This document shows, in pieces, positions 57,405-64,000 of a DNA stretch of 64,000 nt. The position numbers and the translations under genes were made by a program. The stretch is from Parvicella tangerina (lineage in GTDB: Bacteria; Bacteroidota; Bacteroidia; Flavobacteriales_D; Parvicellaceae). The first letter of the stretch is position 1. Each line of letters opens with the position of its first letter. The stretch is from positions 2,986,978-3,050,977 of the forward strand of contig NZ_OU015584.1 in assembly GCF_907165195.1 (NCBI RefSeq). Reading direction: 5' to 3'. The notes below the pieces were generated by a model. That model was not told where the DNA came from and made no database searches. It worked only from the letters and a program-made list of their open reading frames with translations.

Positions 57405-57928
57405 TGCGTGCTTTAGTTATTGGCTTACTCACCCTTTTCTTTCTAGGATTGGTTTCCTGTGATATGAGGACCTACGAAGAAGCTAAAGAAGATTCTAGCT
57501 TTGATTTTTGTTCGTCTTACCAAGTTCAAGATTTATATAGGATTCCACTACTCTATCCTTACGAACTTACATCAGCAAGTTATGGATATAGTTGGCATTT
57601 TGATGGGATAGTGGATTTCAAAGGAGATTACTCATCATTTTCACTTTCATCCATTATTGAGGTTAATGTTAAAGCTCCATATATCTTTTTACATTCCACT
57701 AATGTATTCATCACAGGTGATGGTCAAGTTGATGCATTTATTATCTGTAATACCAAAACAGACTCAGCTATAATCATTAAAGCAAGTGAACTAAACGACC
57801 ATTCTCCTTTGGAGTTCAGCAACTCATATTTACCTGATTACGATATGCCTCTAATCCCAATTAAGGATATCAATGACGGGTTTCGAACCAACTCAAAACT
57901 TCCTTGGCATTGCGAATCAAATGAATGA
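57404..57928 (+). CDS. Lipoprotein of unknown function
   Basis: A 174-residue protein with a lipobox (FLGLVSCD) placing the acylated Cys near residue 20. The rest is a compact beta-rich domain with several Cys; no family recognised. The ATG shares one base with the preceding stop (TGATG), so the two are translationally coupled. The gene is noticeably AT-rich. It ends 6 bp before the convergent bestrophin gene. Confidence 0.75.
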   Translation: MRALVIGLLTLFFLGLVSCDMRTYEEAKEDSSFDFCSSYQVQDLYRIPLLYPYELTSASYGYSWHFDGIVDFKGDYSSFSLSSIIEVNVKAPYIFLHSTNVFITGDGQVDAFIICNTKTDSAIIIKASELNDHSPLEFSNSYLPDYDMPLIPIKDINDGFRTNSKLPWHCESNE

Positions 57929-57934
57929 TTCCAA

Positions 57935-58804
57935 CTAATTCCTCAACAAATCCTCTACATTCGCTTTGATCTTATGGCACAAGTCGTCAGTAGGAAGGTC
58001 GTTGTCATCTTGTCCGAAGGGATCTTCGATTTCCTCAGCCAACACTTCCATACTCACTAATACATAGAAAATAAAAATGGCAATAAGTGCTGTTCCATAA
58101 CCAAATGTAGGTACAAATGCTAGCGGAAGAGTTGTCACGTAAATGAAGATAAATTTCTTTAAAAACAAACTATATGAATACGGAATCGGTGTGTTTTTAA
58201 TTCGTTCGCAAGCACCAGTAATATCCAGCAATGCATTGATATTCGTATCAAAAATACGATACTCCTCTTCGGTTAACTCTCCATTTGCCTTTAAGGTCTT
58301 AAACTCTTTATACATCATTGATGTCAGTTTAGTTGGTGGATGCGAAGCCTCGACAATCTGGTCTACCTCTTCAGCAGTTCCTAACAACTCCTCGCGTTTT
58401 ACCCCGTCTCTCAAATGTTCTTTCAAGACAAACGGATAATTGACAATCCACCTACTGAACTTTTTTCGTGATTGGTCATTGACAATCTTACTATCCACCT
58501 TGGCTGCCAGGTTTCTTGTATTATTCACCATCTCTCCCCATTTCTTTCTTCCCTCCCACCAGCGGTCATAGGCCGTATTTGTTCTGAACACCAACAAAAG
58601 TGATAATACAAATCCAACTAACGAATACACACCCGTAATCTCAGTTAAAAATTGGATATGGTCAAAAAAGTTGATCTCTACATAAGTAATCCCTGTAGTC
58701 AAGATTCCCATGATGAGCATTTCCTTCCAAAGAATCCGTAATGTATCACTCTTTGCTACATGAAAAATATGGGTGATCCAAAGTTTGGGATTGTATTTGA
58801 TCAT
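57935..58804 (-). CDS. Bestrophin-family anion channel
   Basis: The 289-residue protein has the bestrophin/UPF0187 core: LVFRTNTAYDRWWEGRKKWGEMVNNTRNLA, here noted by its RTNTAYDRWWEGRK motif, and four main membrane segments, including LPLAFVPTFGYGTALIAIFI. Bacterial members form pentameric ion channels. A TATTTTTG box lies on the minus strand at 58843-58836. Confidence 0.9.
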   Translation of the reverse strand: MIKYNPKLWITHIFHVAKSDTLRILWKEMLIMGILTTGITYVEINFFDHIQFLTEITGVYSLVGFVLSLLLVFRTNTAYDRWWEGRKKWGEMVNNTRNLAAKVDSKIVNDQSRKKFSRWIVNYPFVLKEHLRDGVKREELLGTAEEVDQIVEASHPPTKLTSMMYKEFKTLKANGELTEEEYRIFDTNINALLDITGACERIKNTPIPYSYSLFLKKFIFIYVTTLPLAFVPTFGYGTALIAIFIFYVLVSMEVLAEEIEDPFGQDDNDLPTDDLCHKIKANVEDLLRN

Positions 58805-58866
58805 TTACTGATAATTTTTAGTAAAAATACAATATCAAAAATAAAAACAAGGTTTCTCACATTTCT

Positions 58867-58874
58867 TACCTTTG
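58867..58874 (+). promoter_or_regulatory. -7 box of the histidine kinase gene
   Basis: TACCTTTG ends 4 bp before the ATG, so the mRNA would start at or near the start codon (leaderless). The -33 region is not a clear TTG. Confidence 0.5.
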
Positions 58875-58878
58875 CTTC

Positions 58879-59925
58879 ATGATCAGTACGCCTAGACAAT
58901 TTGCCATTTTCATAAGTTTGATCCTTGCGATCATTGCCACTGCTTTTGTGGGATTGGGATCTTGGCTTGCTTTTGATGACTTTGATCTTATTCTGACCGT
59001 GATCACATTTATTGTTGCTGGGACAATCAGCTACTTCGTTGTTTTCTACCTACTCGAAAAACTGGTCACGAATAAAATACGTATTCTATATCGTACCATT
59101 CACTCGTTTAAGATCAACAAAGGAGATTTCCCTATAAACATGGATGATGATGTTTTAGAGAAGACGGAAAAAGAAGTTTTTTCCTGGGTAAAAACTAAGC
59201 GCGAAGAGATTGAACGCCTAAAAGAACAGGAGGCTTTTAGAAGAGAATTTATTGGGAATCTTGCTCATGAATTAAGAACTCCCATTTTTAGTATTCAGGG
59301 ATATATTCTAACCTTACTTGAAGGTGGAATTGAAGACGAAAGTATCAACGTAAAATTTTTGGAACGTGCTTCAAAGGGAGTAGATAGAATGACCAATATT
59401 CTAGAAGATTTAGATACCATTACAAAAATTGAATCGGAGCGCGTTAAGATCAATAAAAAGAATATTGATATTAAAGACCTTGCAGAAGAGATTCTTGAGA
59501 GTTTTGAAATGAAAGCTGAAGAGAAAGGCATTCGATTAATGCTGGAATCTCAAGACATGGAAACCGTGATGGTTAACTGTGACCGGGATAAAATTGGGCA
59601 AGTCTTAACCAACTTGATCAACAATGCCCTGAATTATGGAAATGAGGGGGGTTATGTTAAGGTCCGCTTCTTCGATTTTGAAGATCATTACCTCGTGGAA
59701 GTTGCGGACAATGGAATTGGCATCGAAGAAAAACATTTACCACGTCTGTTCGAACGATTTTATCGTGTTGACAAAAGTAGATCAAGACATGATGGTGGAA
59801 CAGGATTGGGACTAGCCATAGTAAAACACATTGTGGAAGCTCACGGTCAAATGATCAATGTAAGAAGTACACCAGGAGAAGGTGCTACATTTTCCTTTAC
59901 GCTCCAAAAAGCGATCAAAGAATAA
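58879..59925 (+). CDS. PhoR-like sensor histidine kinase
   Basis: A 348-residue kinase with two membrane spans (about 8-30 and 38-60) and almost no extracellular loop, then a linker, the HisKA helix with H130 (AHELRTP), and the HATPase domain (NLINNALNYG, DNGIGI, GTGLGLAIVKH). It lacks a PAS or periplasmic sensor domain, so it may sense the membrane or a partner. No response regulator is beside it. Confidence 0.92.
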   Translation: MISTPRQFAIFISLILAIIATAFVGLGSWLAFDDFDLILTVITFIVAGTISYFVVFYLLEKLVTNKIRILYRTIHSFKINKGDFPINMDDDVLEKTEKEVFSWVKTKREEIERLKEQEAFRREFIGNLAHELRTPIFSIQGYILTLLEGGIEDESINVKFLERASKGVDRMTNILEDLDTITKIESERVKINKKNIDIKDLAEEILESFEMKAEEKGIRLMLESQDMETVMVNCDRDKIGQVLTNLINNALNYGNEGGYVKVRFFDFEDHYLVEVADNGIGIEEKHLPRLFERFYRVDKSRSRHDGGTGLGLAIVKHIVEAHGQMINVRSTPGEGATFSFTLQKAIKE

Positions 59926-60324
59926 TCAAATCGACATTTCTTTTTTCAGGATTTTCTCCAATTCTCCTTCAATAGGTCTAGGCCTACCCGTTTTTTTATC
60001 CAGTATTACGAAAGTAACTTTAGCACTACACACAATAGTATCTGTATCATTGAGATACACTGTCTGCTGGAAGGTCATGCTCGTGCTCCCTACCCTATCA
60101 ACTTCCGTATGAATTCGGAGTGAGTCACCTAAGGTGGCAGGGTATTTATAGTCGATGTTAATGTTAACGATCACAAATGCCCAATCCGCATTCTGTAGGG
60201 CCTCCCTACTTAAGTTATCGTAATACTGCCATCTGGCTTCTTCTAAAAACTCAAGATATCGTGCATTGTTCACATGATTGTACCCATCTAAATGGTATCC
60301 TCTAACTGGTAATTTTATTTCCAT
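59926..60324 (-). CDS. YbgC/FadM-type acyl-CoA thioesterase
   Basis: A 132-residue hotdog protein with the 4HBT core (RGYHLDGYNHVNNARYLEFL, then VNINIDYKYPATLGD). The catalytic Asp of most YbgC proteins (DxDxxGHVNN) is present as D in HLDGYNHVNN. Start chosen at 60322-60324; a longer frame would begin inside the gyrB terminator. It likely hydrolyses an acyl-CoA. Confidence 0.85.
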   Translation of the reverse strand: MEIKLPVRGYHLDGYNHVNNARYLEFLEEARWQYYDNLSREALQNADWAFVIVNINIDYKYPATLGDSLRIHTEVDRVGSTSMTFQQTVYLNDTDTIVCSAKVTFVILDKKTGRPRPIEGELEKILKKEMSI

Positions 60325-60357
60325 AACAAAAAAAACACCCATCGTTTGATGGGTGTT
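60325..60357 (-). terminator. Terminator after gyrB
   Basis: AACACCCATC (60334-60343) with GATGGGTGTT (60348-60357), then a T-rich run that reaches to 3 bp before the thioesterase ATG. Confidence 0.9.
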
Positions 60358-60378
60358 AACTATTTAGTTGATTAACTA

Positions 60379-62370
<1,992 letters not shown>

Positions 62371-62499
62371 TTAGCATGGTGAATTACTAACGTCCATAGG
62401 CGTTTCAAGCACTATTTATTAACATTGAGCTAACATAATTAACACAATGTATCAACTTGCGAAATGAAGGACGAGAATTGAATGGATAAGCAGCAAAAA

Positions 62500-62766
62500 C
62501 TAATCCGTTGAAACCTCTTTTTTTGATGTTCGGGTAAGGTAGTATACGTTAACTCCAATGATGGCTGCATTGGTGATGATAATTGGCAATCCAACACGCA
62601 GTGAAGGCATCAATAAACCGTATGCCACAAATAGCGCACACCCAACAATGTTGACGATACGTAACTTGAAAATGTCTTTCATGACAAATGACATTGCCAC
62701 CATTAAGCTAGCAGCGTAGCCCACCCACTCTGTGAGGTAAACGCCTAAAAACGACACTTCTTCCAT
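62500..62766 (-). CDS. Small membrane protein (YgjV/CBU_0592-like)
   Basis: An 88-residue protein with three hydrophobic spans (VGYAASLMVAMSFVM, IVNIVGCALFVAYGLLM, LPIIITNAAIIGVNVYYL) and a charged tail. It resembles small PQ-loop-like or YgjV proteins; no activity can be assigned. It starts 2 bp after the barrel gene. Confidence 0.7.
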   Translation of the reverse strand: MEEVSFLGVYLTEWVGYAASLMVAMSFVMKDIFKLRIVNIVGCALFVAYGLLMPSLRVGLPIIITNAAIIGVNVYYLTRTSKKEVSTD

Positions 62767-62768
62767 TC

Positions 62769-64000
62769 TTAGAATTTAAAGGTAAACCCGCCAAGCACAT
62801 TAAAGCGATGAACAGGGAATTTATTCAACTGTTGATATTTAGATGCCGTAAGGTTATTAAAATCAACATATATGGACAGTTTCTTGTTATATCGATACTC
62901 AACTCCCAAATTAGCGTCAACATAGGGTTTAAGATCTAAAACGTACTGTCCCTGATCATTTGGAGTTACGTCATCAATTGCATGGTATGAAAAAGACTTT
63001 CTATTCCCCACCAAAAAGACATTCATTCTTCCAAGTATCTTATCGGCAAGATCTACGTTTCCACTGAGCGTAACTTTAAAGTCTGGTTGCAACCAGGCAA
63101 ACTCTTGATTTTGTGTATTGTAGATGAAGTACTCTGCTTTTCCGAACACCTTAACTTTTTCTCCATTTTGAAAAGCCAGTTGTCCTGACAAGGTTGTCTT
63201 ACCAATCGTATCATAAATGATTCCAAAAGCATTTTCATAAGCAAATGTGGTATCATTATAATAAAGAGCAGCATTCGACAACTTCTGATAGCGGGCCAAA
63301 ACATTGAACGACCATTTTGAGCTCATTGAACCTCTAATCCCACCATAAAGGTTTATCTTTTCATTGGTATTCAATACATTCGAATTAGAAAGTAAGAATG
63401 GATTGTCATTTCTTAGGTAATTCCATGAATTTCTATGTACTCCGCCTGTTGCTCCTGCATAAGGAATAAAGACATCATTAAATAAACTGTAGCTCAGTTC
63501 CAATTCTGGATAAAAGTAGAAGTAGTTATTTGCAGATGCAATGTCTACATTGATCCCAAACCCACCTTTAAAATGAAGTTTATTGAGAATTTTATTATTG
63601 ATCACATAAGGCACTAGTCTGATGATCGCTGAATTATTCTGCGTTCCGATTTGGTTATTCACCACGCCCAATGTATCAACAGACTCCAGAGCAGGTTGCG
63701 ACAGTGCGTTAAAATCAACTTCGAAGTCTCCATTTATCTCAATATTTTCACCTTCAAGGTATTTACTCAAAGATGTATTGAGCACAACGTTATGCTCTTG
63801 TAGCTTCTCAATGTTATTCAGATAATGATACTTCAGCCCTACCTGGTGCTGTATCTTAGAACTATCTCTCAACTTGCTGCTGGACAAAAGCCCCTGAAAA
63901 CCAATCAAATTGTAAACCATCCTTGTGGAGTCTTCATTTTCACGGTATGCCTGAGGTATTAACGAATCGTCTAAGCTAAAACCATAGTAGTGTACCACAT
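62769..64000 (-). CDS. Outer-membrane beta-barrel protein (partial, 5' end missing)
   Basis: The frame is open to the window edge, so at least 410 codons are present and the N-terminus is outside. The sequence is a series of amphipathic strands with aromatic girdles (LELSYSLFNDVFIPYAGATG, then LSGQLAFQNGEKVKVFGKAE, then VEYRYNKKLSIYVDFNNL). It ends in FTFKF, a terminal Phe signal for outer-membrane assembly. It resembles the barrel of TonB-dependent receptors or a large porin. Co-transcribed with the small membrane gene. Confidence 0.8.
   Translation of the reverse strand, partial: VVHYYGFSLDDSLIPQAYRENEDSTRMVYNLIGFQGLLSSSKLRDSSKIQHQVGLKYHYLNNIEKLQEHNVVLNTSLSKYLEGENIEINGDFEVDFNALSQPALESVDTLGVVNNQIGTQNNSAIIRLVPYVINNKILNKLHFKGGFGINVDIASANNYFYFYPELELSYSLFNDVFIPYAGATGGVHRNSWNYLRNDNPFLLSNSNVLNTNEKINLYGGIRGSMSSKWSFNVLARYQKLSNAALYYNDTTFAYENAFGIIYDTIGKTTLSGQLAFQNGEKVKVFGKAEYFIYNTQNQEFAWLQPDFKVTLSGNVDLADKILGRMNVFLVGNRKSFSYHAIDDVTPNDQGQYVLDLKPYVDANLGVEYRYNKKLSIYVDFNNLTASKYQQLNKFPVHRFNVLGGFTFKF

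Noticed and set aside
60325-60342. Longer thioesterase start (MGVFFV)
   Set aside because: Its first codons lie in the gyrB terminator stem and T-tract; MEIKLP is the normal start.

Overview
The window is AT-rich chromosomal DNA from a member of the Bacteroidota, most likely a marine-type Flavobacteriales. The evidence is: several secreted proteins ending in type IX secretion (T9SS) sorting domains; a fused SecDF; a rpsU-xerC-hpf-tRNA-tuf-tRNA-Trp-secE-nusG-rplKAJL-rpoBC cluster in the order usual for this phylum; start codons without Shine-Dalgarno sequences; and repeated promoter matches to the phylum's consensus (TTG, 17-20 nt, TAnnTTTG). tRNA genes do not encode CCA. I saw no CRISPR array, insertion sequence, integrase of a mobile element, phage gene or known defence system. 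The assignment to order is inference from protein character, not from a search.

Layout. 1-487: 5' part of a secreted regulatory-domain protein (minus). 551-15541 (minus): rpsU, xerC, hpf, five tRNA genes around tuf, secE, nusG, ribosomal stalk genes and RNA polymerase beta and beta'. 15595-18667 (minus): menaquinone genes menI-menF-menD. 18773-23937 (minus): a very large T9SS protease with six SprB-type repeats and a small lysine-rich secreted protein. 24050-33042: an orphan response regulator, an AddB-like nuclease, a TPR protein, a small unknown protein, rpmH, a K+ channel with a zinc ribbon, and secDF. 33128-39901: secreted proteins (FG-GAP repeat, T9SS, lipoprotein, M23 peptidase) and a DCC thiol protein. 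40101-46330: a coiled-coil protein, zapA, rny, a sugar epimerase, a polysaccharide flippase and a SPOR-like surface protein. 46662-52446: topoisomerase IV (parE-parC) and a porin. 52443-60324: an unknown membrane protein, purB, an EI24 protein, a TPR/PD40 protein, a lipoprotein, a bestrophin, a PhoR-like kinase and a thioesterase. 60379-64000: gyrB, a small membrane protein and the C-terminal part of an outer-membrane barrel.

How it works together. The first 15 kb is a nearly continuous co-directional run of translation and transcription genes, punctuated by strong RNA hairpins (after rpsU, hpf, tRNA-Gly, tuf, rplL and rpoB), which probably set expression steps between tRNAs, EF-Tu, ribosomal proteins and RNA polymerase. 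Elsewhere the genome is very compact: terminators overlap the next promoter or abut the next start codon, and several convergent genes have stop codons that touch or overlap. I did not find a clearly new multi-gene system. The best leads are the regulatory architecture of the tRNA/tuf/rpo cluster, a proline-to-threonine change in a near-universal RpoB motif, a protease-adhesin fusion, and a clamp-binding-like C-terminus on ParC.
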